Source of the DNA: Candidatus Phelpsiimicrobium noxiivivens
Lineage (GTDB): Bacteria > Omnitrophota > Gorgyraeia > Velamenicoccales > Velamenicoccaceae
Direction: 5' to 3'
NCBI GenBank assembly: GCA_001873995.1
Contig: MNVR01000027.1
Span: 1-32,020 of the forward strand
DNA length: 32,020 bases
The notes beneath the pieces are model-generated. The model was not told the DNA's origin, made no database searches, and saw only the letters and a program-made list of their open reading frames with translations. Below, piece by piece: positions 1-8,260 of this stretch. A program made the position numbers and the translations under genes. Positions within the stretch are counted from its first letter, which is position 1; each line of letters begins with the position of its first letter.

Positions 1-100
1 CTCAGGCGATGGACAATCGCTCGCTTATACTCGCCTGGACGATTTTTAGTCCTTCGTCCTTACGAACAAAGTGAGTGATTATCTTTCGTTCTTCGGAAAC
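1..100. other. Non-coding end segment rich in small inverted repeats
   Basis: No coding frame is convincing downstream of nadD. The stretch is packed with short inverted repeats: CAGGCGA (3-9) with TCGCCTG (31-37), GCGAT (6-10) with ATCGC (16-20), and GGACGA (37-42) with TCGTCC (54-59). It may be a folded 3' tail or terminator region of the nadD transcript, or part of a dispersed palindromic repeat cut by the window edge. No T-tract is seen. The usual nadD neighbour rsfS is not visible here, but only 100 bases are available. Confidence 0.35.
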
Positions 101-667
101 TTATTTATACAACCCACGCTTCTCAATATATCTGACAACGTTTGCGGGCGTCAGATAGCGTATAGACCGATCGCGCTTTACTAAAGCGCGTATCAAAGAC
201 GACGAAATATCCACCTGGGCCACATCTATCTTTAAAAATGGTTTGCCGCTTAAGCGTTTTCCAAAACCAGGCCGCTTGGCCAAAACAAACTTGGCTAATT
301 TATATATCTCGCCTACATCCTTCCATTTAGGTATTTCACTGACCAGATCAGAACCGCAAATAAAGAACAACTCGCCTGAAGGATACTTCCTCTTGATCTG
401 GCGTAACGTATCTACTGTATAAGACATGCCTTCTCGGGATATTTCTAGATCTGAGACAGTAAAATGGCCATTACCGCTAACAGCCAATTTTATCATATTG
501 AGCCTGTCTTTAGATCCGATCACGTCTTTATTGCTTTTGTGCGGAGGTATGAATGTCGGCACAAAAATAACGCGGTCAAGTTTTAACTGCACCAACACTT
601 GTTCGCCTAAGATGAGATGGCCATAATGTATAGGATTAAACGTTCCGCCGAGAATGCCTATTCTCAT
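101..667 (-). CDS. nadD: Nicotinate-nucleotide adenylyltransferase NadD
   Basis: NadD transfers AMP from ATP to nicotinate mononucleotide, giving deamido-NAD in cytosolic NAD synthesis. The 188-residue product has the normal family length. The N-terminus carries the nucleotidyltransferase signature GGTFNPIHYGH (residues about 7-17), and the C-terminal part has the ISSTxIR-like motif as ISSSLIR (about 154-160). Both belong to the adenylyltransferase fold and bind the nucleotide. The ATG start lies directly before the Rossmann strand MRIGILGGTF, so the start is secure. The gene is last in the run rplU-obgE-proB-proA-nadD. A 139-base AT-rich spacer separates it from proA, so it may have its own weak promoter or be read through. 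Confidence 0.95.
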   Translation of the reverse strand: MRIGILGGTFNPIHYGHLILGEQVLVQLKLDRVIFVPTFIPPHKSNKDVIGSKDRLNMIKLAVSGNGHFTVSDLEISREGMSYTVDTLRQIKRKYPSGELFFICGSDLVSEIPKWKDVGEIYKLAKFVLAKRPGFGKRLSGKPFLKIDVAQVDISSSLIRALVKRDRSIRYLTPANVVRYIEKRGLYK

Positions 668-806
668 AATTAGTTTATAGTTAATAGTAAATAGTTTATA
701 GGAGACAAATATGATAAAACTATATAAAAAGGGTGTTTCATTATTAGATTGCTCTTGTTTTACCTATAAACAATTAACTATATACCACATACTATCAACT
801 TTTATA
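668..806. repeat. AT-rich spacer built from TATAGTTTATAG/TTAATAG units
   Basis: The spacer between proA and nadD contains repeated near-copies of a short AT word, for example TAGTTTATAGTTAATAG starting near 671, AAATAGTTTATAGG near 691, and reverse-sense versions such as CTATAAACAATTAACTATA near 764. Similar words occur at 18062-18085 and 18216-18240. No Shine-Dalgarno-led frame of worth is present. It looks like degenerate short-unit intergenic repeat DNA. Confidence 0.4.
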
Positions 807-2081
807 CTATTCCCTGATCTGCCCGTTTCCTCTAATCACATACTTATACGTTGTCAATTCTTCCAAGCCCATTGGGCCCCGCGCGTGGAGCTTATCAGTT
901 GAAATACCTATCTCAGCTCCGAAACCGAACTGATATCCATCTGTGAAGCGCGTGGAGGCATTCACGTAGACACAAGCCGAGTCTACCTGTTTTAGAAACT
1001 TTTCTGCCGTACCTTCATCTTGCGTCACAATAGTATCTGAGTGTCTTGACCCATAATAATTGATATGAGCTATAGCCTCATCTACATCGCGCACAACCCT
1101 GACAGATAGAATAAGGCCCAGATATTCTGTGCTCCAATCTTTGTCAGTAGCTTTTTTTACTCCTTTGACTATTTTACGCGTCTTCTCACAGGCGCGTATT
1201 TCTACGCGCGCGTCTTGAAGCGCTTCTATCATCGTAGGCAAAAAATCACGTGCTACAGACTCATGCACAAGAAGCGTCTCAATGGCATTGCACACTCCCG
1301 GCCGCTGCACTTTAGCATTCAATATAATACGCTGAGCCATAGCAAAATCTGCCGCCCTATCAACAAAGACATGACAAATACCTTTATAATGTTTTATGAC
1401 CGGTATCTTTGACTTATCGCGAACCTGGCGTATCAAAGACTCGCCGCCACGCGGCATCACAAGGTCAATATATTGATTGAAGGAAAGTAAAATATCGACA
1501 GCCTTTCTATCCGTCAGATCAATAAACGTTACAACGCCCCGCGGCAGGCCCGCGCCAAGGATAACTTTTTTTAATACTTCGTAAATAGCCACGTTTGAAA
1601 ACAGGGCTTCTTTCCCGCCTCTCAAAATAACAGCATTACCCGATTTGATCATAAGGCCTATACAATCGCTTGTCACATTAGGCCTTGACTCATAAATAAT
1701 AAGTATAACGCCGATAGGGACGCGCACCTTAGATATTAAAAGGCCGTTAGGCCTGCTCCAGGCTTTTATATCATTACCTACCGGATCCTGGAGTTTTGAG
1801 ATCTCCAACAAAGATCGCGCCATATCGTTTAAGTGTTTCTCGCTAAGCGTAAGCCTTTCAATAAAAGCAGGTGACAGTTTCTTCCCCTGAGCATTTTTTA
1901 AGTCCTTTTTATTAGCATTTATTATTGACCCTTTCTTGTCTATCAGCGCCTGCGCCATGAGCTCTAAGACTTCATTCTTTTTATCGCTGGACAAATTCAC
2001 CAGCGCCCTTAAAGCTTCTTTAGCCTCAGACGCCATTTTGTTCAGTTTTTTAAATAAAGGATCCTTATCAGCCTTCTTCAT
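807..2081 (-). CDS. proA: Gamma-glutamyl phosphate reductase ProA
   Basis: ProA reduces gamma-glutamyl phosphate with NADPH to glutamate-5-semialdehyde, the second step of proline synthesis. The 424-residue length is normal. The aldehyde dehydrogenase-like catalytic cysteine is visible in QRPGVCNAIE (around residue 265). The cofactor-domain segment VILIIYESRPNVTSDC and the C-terminal FGFGAEIGISTDKLHARGPMG region are typical of the family. The start ATG overlaps the proB stop by four bases, indicating translational coupling with the kinase that makes its labile substrate. The first 15 residues are charged and variable, so a slightly later start is possible, but the overlap supports this one. 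Confidence 0.95.
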   Translation of the reverse strand: MKKADKDPLFKKLNKMASEAKEALRALVNLSSDKKNEVLELMAQALIDKKGSIINANKKDLKNAQGKKLSPAFIERLTLSEKHLNDMARSLLEISKLQDPVGNDIKAWSRPNGLLISKVRVPIGVILIIYESRPNVTSDCIGLMIKSGNAVILRGGKEALFSNVAIYEVLKKVILGAGLPRGVVTFIDLTDRKAVDILLSFNQYIDLVMPRGGESLIRQVRDKSKIPVIKHYKGICHVFVDRAADFAMAQRIILNAKVQRPGVCNAIETLLVHESVARDFLPTMIEALQDARVEIRACEKTRKIVKGVKKATDKDWSTEYLGLILSVRVVRDVDEAIAHINYYGSRHSDTIVTQDEGTAEKFLKQVDSACVYVNASTRFTDGYQFGFGAEIGISTDKLHARGPMGLEELTTYKYVIRGNGQIRE

Positions 2082-2893
2082 TTTTTTGTACCCACAGCCG
2101 CGAAACGCGTTCCGCTGAAATTTTTATAGGATCTAGAAGGATCAAAGCTGACCCTTAAAGACTCCATGTTAGTTCCCGAAGCTAAAACAACAGGGATGCC
2201 AGCGCTTGTTGAGATCTGGGCAGCCCTGATCTTTGTAGACATACCTCCCACGCAAGTTGCCTTATCCGTTCCACAAGCCATCCTTTCTATAACAGGCGTA
2301 ATTACTTTGATATCCTTGTTAAGCTTTCCATATTTGCCGGTTTTTATATCAAAACTTTCATACAGGCCATCAATATCCGTCAAAATAAGAAGCCCGTACG
2401 CTTTAATAGCGACTGCGACATACGCTGACAAAGTATCATTATCTCCTATTTTTATTTCATCCACAGACACTGAATCATTCTCATTAATAACAGGAATGAT
2501 CTTGTGCCGAAGCAAGGTATCTATAGTATTGCACAAATACTTTTTACGGTTTTGACTGAAATCGTCACGGGTCAGCAAGATCTGAGCGCATATAAGGCCG
2601 CACTTTCTGAATTCAATTGAATACGCGTGCATAAGGATATTCTGCCCTACGGCAGCCGCCGCCTGCAGCTCTGAAAGTTCTATAGGCCTTTTCTTAAATC
2701 TCAGCGCGGATAAGCCGCTGGCTATAGCGCCTGAGGTCACCAAAACCACATTTTTACCTTCTTTTACAAAACCTGATATATAACGCACAACACGGCTTAA
2801 GTTTTCCACCACGATAGAAGTACTGCCGCCGGTCAAAATGCTCGCGCCTACTTTAACTACGATCTTCTTTGATGTATTTCGCGATCTCTTCAA
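2078..2893 (-). CDS. proB: Glutamate 5-kinase ProB, single-domain form without PUA
   Basis: ProB phosphorylates glutamate at the gamma carboxyl, the first and feedback-controlled step of proline synthesis. The amino acid kinase fold is clear: KKIVVKVGASIL at the N-terminus, LVTSGAIASG (about 51-60), PVINENDSV (about 134-142), GDNDTLSA and LLILTDIDGLY. At 271 residues the protein ends soon after the kinase domain. The C-terminal PUA domain present in the roughly 367-residue Escherichia coli enzyme is missing. Single-domain glutamate kinases are known in other bacteria. The start codon lies 41 bases inside the 3' end of obgE, and no other usable start precedes the essential VVKVGAS strand. Confidence 0.93.
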   Translation of the reverse strand: MKRSRNTSKKIVVKVGASILTGGSTSIVVENLSRVVRYISGFVKEGKNVVLVTSGAIASGLSALRFKKRPIELSELQAAAAVGQNILMHAYSIEFRKCGLICAQILLTRDDFSQNRKKYLCNTIDTLLRHKIIPVINENDSVSVDEIKIGDNDTLSAYVAVAIKAYGLLILTDIDGLYESFDIKTGKYGKLNKDIKVITPVIERMACGTDKATCVGGMSTKIRAAQISTSAGIPVVLASGTNMESLRVSFDPSRSYKNFSGTRFAAVGTKK

Positions 2894-3827
2894 CTACTAC
2901 CTCCAGCCCCTCCGCTTTTAAAGCAGAGATCTCAAATAATTTTTTTCTATAATGTTTCTTAAATTTTTTTATATTTACGGCTGCCGCTGCCAGGTCCATC
3001 TTATTGGCGACTATGATCTGCTTCTTATCCGTCAGCTCTTGCGAAAAAGCCTCAAGCTCATCGTTTAAGGCCTTGAAATCATCCCATGGATCTCTGCCGT
3101 CAACACCCCCCATATCAATGAGGTGTATCAATATCTTAGTCCTCTCAACGTGCTTTAAAAATTTATCACCCAGCCCCTTGCCTTTATGAGCGCCCTCTAT
3201 TAAACCGGGAATATCCGCGATAATAAACTGAGAGTCATCTTCCTCTAGATCTACCACTCCCAAAGTCGGCGCCTTTGTCGTAAATGGATAGCTTGCTATC
3301 TTAGGCTGGGCATTTGATATCTTTGAAATAAGCGTGGATTTCCCTGCATTGGGAAATCCTACGATACCGACATCAGCGATGAGCTTTAAATTAAAACCCA
3401 GCTCCCTTTCTTCACCCAAAGTGCCCAATTCGGCGTCCCTGTTTCGGCTATTGCCGCGGCCGGCTTTACCGCCCGAAGCCACCATTACCTCAAGGCCATG
3501 CTCATCCAGATCCCTGATCAAATAACCCGTGCTTAAATCTGTGACAACGGTCCCTAATGGAACAGACACCACACAGTTTTGGCCGCGCGCGCCTGATTTG
3601 TCATTGCTTGAGCCGTGCCTGCCGTTCTGGGCATTAAAATGACGCTGATATTGAAAATCAAGAAGTGTATAGATACTCTTATCAGCCCGCAATATCACGT
3701 CGCCGCCGTCGCCGCCGTCGCCGCCGTTAGCCTTGCCGTGTTCAACGCGTGTGTCGCGGAAATGGCTATTGCAACCATTGCCGCCATCGCCGGCTTTTAC
3801 ATGTATCTTGGCTGTATCTATAAACAT
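2853..3827 (-). CDS. obgE: Obg family GTPase ObgE (short form)
   Basis: Obg/CgtA is a ribosome-associated GTPase involved in 50S maturation and stress control. The N-terminal glycine-rich Obg fold (1 to about 158) is present, including GGDGGDGGDVILRAD. It is followed by a G domain with G1 GFPNAGKST, G3 DIPGLIEGAHKGKGLG, G4 NKMD and G5 SALKAEG. At 324 residues it lacks the C-terminal extension of the Gram-positive OCT type and the acidic tail of E. coli ObgE. It starts 40 bases after the rplU stop. That is where rpmA (L27) usually lies, and no rpmA is present. The end overlaps the start of proB by 41 bases. Confidence 0.96.
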   Translation of the reverse strand: MFIDTAKIHVKAGDGGNGCNSHFRDTRVEHGKANGGDGGDGGDVILRADKSIYTLLDFQYQRHFNAQNGRHGSSNDKSGARGQNCVVSVPLGTVVTDLSTGYLIRDLDEHGLEVMVASGGKAGRGNSRNRDAELGTLGEERELGFNLKLIADVGIVGFPNAGKSTLISKISNAQPKIASYPFTTKAPTLGVVDLEEDDSQFIIADIPGLIEGAHKGKGLGDKFLKHVERTKILIHLIDMGGVDGRDPWDDFKALNDELEAFSQELTDKKQIIVANKMDLAAAAVNIKKFKKHYRKKLFEISALKAEGLEVVVEEIAKYIKEDRS

Positions 3828-3867
3828 TAAGCTCCGAAATATAGTATATAGACAGGTAAGTTTTTAA

Positions 3868-4173
3868 TTATAATGATATCCCTGTGATCTTAACCTTGGT
3901 TAGTTCCTGCCTGTGGCCATGTATCCTGCGCGAGCTTTTGCGACGACGATATCTAAAAGATATCACCTTGACTCCCCTTACCTGTTCAAGAACCTCACCT
4001 GTCACTTTGGCGCCTTTGACATAAGGTTGGCCGATCTCTACCTTGTCGTTATCGCTCAAAAGAAGGACTTGGGCGAATGACACGTTTTTTTTATCGGGGA
4101 TACGCTCAATATTGAGGACATCACCCACAGCCACTTTTTCCTGCTTACCGCCTGTTTGAATGATTGCGTACAT
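3868..4173 (-). CDS. rplU: 50S ribosomal protein L21
   Basis: L21 binds 23S rRNA in the large subunit. The product MYAIIQTGGKQEKVAVGD... is 101 residues, a normal length. The basic C-terminal signature is intact: YRRRKSSRRIHGHRQ followed by TKVKITGI. The ATG at 4173 was chosen because it matches the family N-terminus and has a purine-rich GAAAGGA ribosome site just upstream. A frame extension to 4218 adds 15 non-conserved residues. A good sigma-70-like promoter lies at 4235-4263, so rplU probably heads the rplU-obgE-proB-proA-nadD transcript. The usual downstream partner rpmA is missing. Confidence 0.95.
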   Translation of the reverse strand: MYAIIQTGGKQEKVAVGDVLNIERIPDKKNVSFAQVLLLSDNDKVEIGQPYVKGAKVTGEVLEQVRGVKVISFRYRRRKSSRRIHGHRQELTKVKITGISL

Positions 4174-4234
4174 GTTTTCCTTTCTTGATTTCGCAAATTG
4201 TAGGTTTTTATTCTGCACAAATTTTCAGACCAAA

Positions 4235-4263
4235 AATATAACACAACCCCCTAGAACCGTCAA
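4235..4263 (-). promoter_or_regulatory. Predicted sigma-70 promoter for rplU operon
   Basis: On the minus strand there is a -35 TTGACG (4263-4258), a 17-base spacer and a -10 TATATT (4240-4235). The predicted start near 4228 gives a leader of about 55 bases before rplU. The promoter sits between rng and rplU, immediately after the rng stop codon. No terminator is visible after rng, so read-through from rng is also possible. Confidence 0.55.
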
Positions 4264-4274
4264 TCTTTTCATTA

Positions 4275-5753
4275 CTACGTAAGTACAACCTTCTCAATAT
4301 GGAACAAATCGTTTGATTTTACCTCGATCCTAGCCCCAAACCTCCTGCCTATATTACGCAAGGTCTGGAAATTTTCATTATTAAGGCTTGCGGCCACATC
4401 AACATTCACCTCCAGAGTGACTTTCCTTGTTTTGTTATTCGCTAGATGATTCTTTAAATCACGCATAGCGCTAAGAGCTATGGAAAAAGCTGATTTAACT
4501 TTTCCTTTCCCCTGGCAATAAGGGCAGTTTTTATAGGAAATACTTTCAAGCGTCCGGTGCGTGCGTTCCCGCGTCATCTGGATCAGCCCCAGCTTTGACA
4601 AACCCAAAATATCAGTCTTGGCCCGGTCGCTGGCCAGCGCTGATTTAAAACAATTTATCAATTCTCTTCTATGCCTGTCCTCCATCATATCAATATAATC
4701 AATAACTACGATACCTCCCACATCCCTAAGACGAAGCTGGCGCGCTATTTCTCTGGCGGATTCGCAATTGACTGAAAAAGCCATCTCCTCCTGAGAAATG
4801 TTCTTTTTACGGAATTTTCCGGAGTTCACGTCAATCACAGTCAGGCCTTCGGTTGGTTCAATAACAACATACGCCCCGCTTTTTAAAAAAACCTTAGTAG
4901 AATAAAGGCGCTCTATCTCGTCTTCAATGCCCTTCTTCTCAAACAGCGGAGTCTTGTCACGATAGAAAAGGACAGTATTGACCACGCGCCCCATGTAATC
5001 CTTGACAAACCTAAAAACCCTCTTAAATTCTTCTTTTGAATCAATTAAAATGCACCCAATTTCCTCGTTGAAGTAATCACGTATCATGCGCAAGACTATA
5101 TCGTAATCTTCGTAAATAAGAAAAGGCGCGTTTCGCCTTTTAGAAGCTTTATCAATACGGTCCCAGAGCCTAAGTAAAAGCGCCAGATCACGATGTAGTT
5201 CTTTATCGGTAGCTCCCCACGCGACAGTCCTTATGATCAATCCCATGTGGTTAGGGACTTTCAATACACCCAGTATAGAACGCAGGCGCTTGCGTTCGGC
5301 GGCGTCGTCTATTCTTTTGGATATGCCAAAATGCCTCTCATACGGCATAAGCACAAGATACCTGCCTGGTATACTCACGTGCGTAGTTAATCGCGGGCCC
5401 TTATTACCGAATGGCTCCTTAGTAACCTGCACAATAAGTTCCTGGCCTTCTTTCAAGGCCGTATTTTCCTGCTTTTTAACAAGAGGCGCTCCGGAAGCCA
5501 GCTCCACCTCCTCGTCCACCTCTAAACTAACAGTGTCGTTGAGATAAAGAAACCCATTCTTTTCTCCTCCGACATTGACAAACGCCGCGCCAACTGAAGG
5601 CACGATCGTTTCAACGCGGCCTTTGTAAATATTACCAAGCGTAGTCCTGTCCTGGAGGCGCTCAACAAAATAATTCTCCAATTTCCCGTCTTCCAAAATG
5701 GCGACGCGCCTCTCCTGCTGCTCATAATTAATCAAAATTTCTTTCTTTTTCAC
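4275..5753 (-). CDS. rng: Ribonuclease G (Rne/Rng family)
   Basis: RNase G/E endonucleases cut single-stranded RNA in rRNA maturation and mRNA decay. The 492 residues include an S1-like N-terminal region (TTLGNIYKGRVETIVPSVGAAFVNVGGEKNGFL, roughly 37-70). The two catalytic magnesium-ligand segments are TVIDVNSGK and VVIDYIDM, and the zinc-link cysteines are in CPYCQGKG near the C-terminus. It lacks the long unstructured scaffold domain of RNase E, so Rng is the better name. Translation starts with GTG at 5753, with an AGGAG ribosome site five bases upstream. That ribosome site lies only a few bases beyond the edge of a MITE-like repeat at 5768. Confidence 0.95.
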   Translation of the reverse strand: MKKKEILINYEQQERRVAILEDGKLENYFVERLQDRTTLGNIYKGRVETIVPSVGAAFVNVGGEKNGFLYLNDTVSLEVDEEVELASGAPLVKKQENTALKEGQELIVQVTKEPFGNKGPRLTTHVSIPGRYLVLMPYERHFGISKRIDDAAERKRLRSILGVLKVPNHMGLIIRTVAWGATDKELHRDLALLLRLWDRIDKASKRRNAPFLIYEDYDIVLRMIRDYFNEEIGCILIDSKEEFKRVFRFVKDYMGRVVNTVLFYRDKTPLFEKKGIEDEIERLYSTKVFLKSGAYVVIEPTEGLTVIDVNSGKFRKKNISQEEMAFSVNCESAREIARQLRLRDVGGIVVIDYIDMMEDRHRRELINCFKSALASDRAKTDILGLSKLGLIQMTRERTHRTLESISYKNCPYCQGKGKVKSAFSIALSAMRDLKNHLANNKTRKVTLEVNVDVAASLNNENFQTLRNIGRRFGARIEVKSNDLFHIEKVVLT

Positions 5754-5767
5754 TTTTTCTCCTATGC

Positions 5768-5848
5768 TATTGACTTACGCAAAAACAACGGAATCTTCTT
5801 TGCGCACGGTATTTTGCGCTTAAAGAATCTCCCATTACTTTTGCGTAT
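5768..5848. repeat. MITE-like palindromic element, copy 1 (81 bp, shortened)
   Basis: This is the shortest of three related elements. It begins TATTGACTTACGCAAAA, contains the shared core TTCTTTGCGCACGGTATTT, and ends with CCATTACTTTTGCGT, the inverted counterpart of the beginning. Compared with copy 2 (9483-9604) the centre of the hairpin is deleted. It lies between rng and the DUF2344 gene. Its outer arm encodes the last residues (TQK) and the stop codon of that gene. Confidence 0.8.
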
Positions 5849-6161
5849 CTCTATAATTAGTAACTAAATTAATACTTTGAATTTCAATGCCCCTGGGCAT
5901 AAAGGCGCGTAACCTGTCTAAAAGCTCATTATCTTCCAGCCTCTCGCGAAGTACGATCTCTCCTTCTTCGCTATCCGAAGCAACGCCTAATTTCAATGCC
6001 CTCTTCAAACTTATCTTTAAGCGCGGATTAAAACCCTGCGTCAGGCAAACAGGCAGATCAGCCCTGCGCGCGGCCCGCGTTAAAAGCCTCATCAGGTCTA
6101 AGTGAGATATATATACCATATCGTCTTTTTTACTGAACCTGAAAATATACTTGTAAAACAT
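5835..6161 (-). CDS. Truncated TIGR03936/DUF2344 radical-SAM-linked protein
   Basis: The N-terminus FRFSKKDDMVYISHLDLMRLLTRAARRADLPVCLTQGFNPRLKIS is typical of DUF2344 (TIGR03936), a domain found beside or fused to TIGR03960 radical SAM proteins. Its function is not established. Known members are around 200 residues, while this one has 108 and stops shortly after RGIEIQSINLV. The final codons and the TAA lie inside the MITE-like element at 5768-5848, so the C-terminal half appears to have been removed when the element arrived or by a later deletion. The ATG at 6161 fits the family N-terminus. An upstream start at 6200 would run into the terminator hairpin. It may be a pseudogene or a surviving half-domain. 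Confidence 0.75.
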   Translation of the reverse strand: MFYKYIFRFSKKDDMVYISHLDLMRLLTRAARRADLPVCLTQGFNPRLKISLKRALKLGVASDSEEGEIVLRERLEDNELLDRLRAFMPRGIEIQSINLVTNYRDTQK

Positions 6162-6188
6162 GTTCACTGCGTTTCCTGATATAAACCA

Positions 6189-6222
6189 ATAACCCCGCAC
6201 AGGTCATGATGTGCGGGGTTAT
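6189..6222 (-). terminator. Hairpin terminator after pilQ
   Basis: A perfect 12-bp inverted repeat, ATAACCCCGCAC (6189-6200) and GTGCGGGGTTAT (6211-6222), is separated by 10 bases. It starts 17 bases after the pilQ stop. On the minus strand the hairpin is followed by TTGGTTTATA, a broken T-tract, so termination may be moderate rather than complete. It closes the pilMNOPQ transcript and separates it from the DUF2344 gene. Confidence 0.75.
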
Positions 6223-6238
6223 CATAACTTTAAAAAAC

Positions 6239-7882
6239 TCACTTTTGCGAAGAAATTTGCAAGCCCAGCTTCTGCTCAAGCTTACTTAACTGTTCTTCGG
6301 TAAGGCTCTTATCATCAACGATATGGGCCGTTATAAAAATAATCAGTTCAATTTTTTCAGTATCAATAGTAGTCCTCTCAAAAAGCTTGCCCAAAATAGG
6401 GATCTTTCTTAAAAGAGGTATACCCTCCACACTTTCATTCTTGACGTCCTTAATAAGGCCGCCGATCATGATCGTTTCTCCGCTCTTGATCATCACCTGA
6501 GTCTGCACCTCGCGCGTAGTAATGCGTGGATATTTGGACTCTATCAAAGTCCCCTCAGTCGTTACGGCAGGATGGATTATCATATTGATATAATCTTTAG
6601 TTTTACCGCTCACCTGAGGGACGACGTTTAACTGGATGCCTATGTCCTTATACTCCTGCAGGGAAACATTTACCGTTGTAGCTGACTGAGCGCTGACCGT
6701 AGTGTTCACAATAGGAAACTTTTCACCCACGAGTATCGTAGCTTCCTGATTATCTAAAGTCAGTATGCTAGGCGCTGACAGCGTGTTAGTGCCGACTCTT
6801 TCTTCAAGGGCATGAAAGAGCACTTCAAACTTATCCCCTGCTAATTTCTGAAATACGAGATTTAGCCCGGTATTTGCCGAAGTTATGGTAGCAGCCTGCG
6901 GGCCAAACGCGGCCGGTGATATCAAATTGCCAAGGGAATGCCCGCCAGCCTTCATATCTCCCGTGAAACTCTCGGTTGTCACCGCGGAAGTCGCTGTAGT
7001 ACCAGCTCCTCCGGTCGCGTAATCAAAACCAAAATCTTTGAGTTTATTCAAACTGATCTCAACAAGACGAGTCTCTATCAAGACCTGTTTAGGTTTTTGG
7101 TCAATACCTTCTATCATTTTTCTGATCCTATCTAAAACAGGGGGTATATCAGAAACGATCATAGTCCGCGAACGACCGTTAACTTCTGAACCTCTGGAGC
7201 GCTTTTCCTCAAAACTGCCGCCAAATCCCCATCCGGCCTGGCCCGTGATCTCCAATATGGTGATCCTGCCACGCGGCGAGAGTTGCGGCTCAATAGCCTT
7301 TTTAGCATCAACCGCATCAATATATTTTAGGTCCACAACCTCAGTTGCGGTAGGCTGGACCTGAGCCATATCCTGTTCCATCTTTCTCTGCGCCATCAAC
7401 TTTTCTAACGGCGCCACCATAATGATCCTATCCTGTTTATCATAGGCATAACCGTATGTTTTTAGTATAACATCCAACGCCCTCTCCCACGGGACATCCG
7501 TAATGCGCACGTTCACAGTACCCGTTACCTCTGGGCTGGCCACTATATTTACTCCGCTCTTATAAGAAATTATCTTTAAAACGTCGCGTATATCAGCCTC
7601 TTTAAAATCTAAGGTGATAGTCTCAGGCGCTTTAGCTGATTCCTCTGCGCCAACCGCGGCCTCTTTACTAACCTCTGCGGGGATAGCCTTTGTAGGCGCG
7701 GAGGAAACCTGGCCCGGGGCCTGCTGTGTTTCTGCCGGGGCGATCGCGACAGCGGCATCGACCGCCGCAGCTCCTACTGAAGCGTTATTTTCTTGCGCGA
7801 ACGCTGGATCGCTGAATAGAAAAAAACTCGCCATGATGAAAAAAATTATGACCGCTGGATATGGAAGCCTCCATCGCTTCAT
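6239..7882 (-). CDS. pilQ: Type IV pilus secretin PilQ
   Basis: PilQ forms the outer-membrane ring through which the pilus passes. The 547 residues begin with a signal peptide (cleavage likely after residue 29, AFA-QE). An Ala/Pro-rich linker follows, then an STN/N0 domain starting at ITLDFKEADIRDVLKIIS (about 90), one Secretin_N (N1) repeat starting near VVDLKYIDAVDAKKAI, and the secretin core. The core includes the conserved VGEKFPI and the end segment GIPLLRKIPILGKLFERT. No N-terminal AMIN domain is visible, so the protein is shorter than proteobacterial PilQ (over 700 residues). The start ATG abuts the pilP stop with no gap, so the two are coupled. Confidence 0.93.
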   Translation of the reverse strand: MKRWRLPYPAVIIFFIMASFFLFSDPAFAQENNASVGAAAVDAAVAIAPAETQQAPGQVSSAPTKAIPAEVSKEAAVGAEESAKAPETITLDFKEADIRDVLKIISYKSGVNIVASPEVTGTVNVRITDVPWERALDVILKTYGYAYDKQDRIIMVAPLEKLMAQRKMEQDMAQVQPTATEVVDLKYIDAVDAKKAIEPQLSPRGRITILEITGQAGWGFGGSFEEKRSRGSEVNGRSRTMIVSDIPPVLDRIRKMIEGIDQKPKQVLIETRLVEISLNKLKDFGFDYATGGAGTTATSAVTTESFTGDMKAGGHSLGNLISPAAFGPQAATITSANTGLNLVFQKLAGDKFEVLFHALEERVGTNTLSAPSILTLDNQEATILVGEKFPIVNTTVSAQSATTVNVSLQEYKDIGIQLNVVPQVSGKTKDYINMIIHPAVTTEGTLIESKYPRITTREVQTQVMIKSGETIMIGGLIKDVKNESVEGIPLLRKIPILGKLFERTTIDTEKIELIIFITAHIVDDKSLTEEQLSKLEQKLGLQISSQK

Positions 7883-8251
7883 TTATTCCTCCCTTCTCAA
7901 TTCAAGCTCAACTTTTTGATTATCTTTAATAATAGTCACCTTGGCAGGATCTATGGAACTAACGACCGCGTCAGCTATAGACTCACCAACCCTTACTAAT
8001 TCTCCGCTAATAATCGCCATGGAATCACCTTTCTGATCATACATTATGCCCTCAAGCCGCAGGGCCGCGTTTTCTTCAGGTTCAAGATTTAAAAGATATC
8101 CCGAAGAAGATATAAGCGGAACAAAAGGGTCTCTCTTGCCCTGGTAATTATATAATGCCTTCTGTTCCTGCGCCAGCGCTGCAACAGAAAAAACCAGGGC
8201 CATACAAACCGTTACCAGATAAAAATAATTCTTTGGCCTTAAAAGACTCAT
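7883..8251 (-). CDS. pilP: PilP-like inner-membrane/secretin linker protein
   Basis: The 122-residue product has an N-terminal hydrophobic signal or anchor (about 8-27, ending near ALA-QEQ) and no lipobox cysteine, unlike the lipoprotein PilP of Neisseria. Its segment YNYQGKRDPFVPL is the characteristic PilP motif (RDPF), and a small beta domain follows (LRLEGIMYDQKGDSMAIISGELVRVGE). PilP links PilNO in the inner membrane to the N0 domain of PilQ. Its place between pilO and pilQ fits this exactly. A 9-base gap separates it from pilO. Confidence 0.85.
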   Translation of the reverse strand: MSLLRPKNYFYLVTVCMALVFSVAALAQEQKALYNYQGKRDPFVPLISSSGYLLNLEPEENAALRLEGIMYDQKGDSMAIISGELVRVGESIADAVVSSIDPAKVTIIKDNQKVELELRREE

Positions 8252-8260
8252 TTTAGCATA

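Noticed and set aside
3690-3740. GCC-rich repeat run on the plus strand
   Set aside because: It encodes the glycine-rich GGDGGDGGD segment of the Obg domain on the minus strand, which is normal for the family.
4174-4218. A longer L21 starting 15 residues upstream
   Set aside because: L21 proteins begin M(Y/F)AIIxTGGKQ, and the ATG at 4173 has a proper ribosome site.
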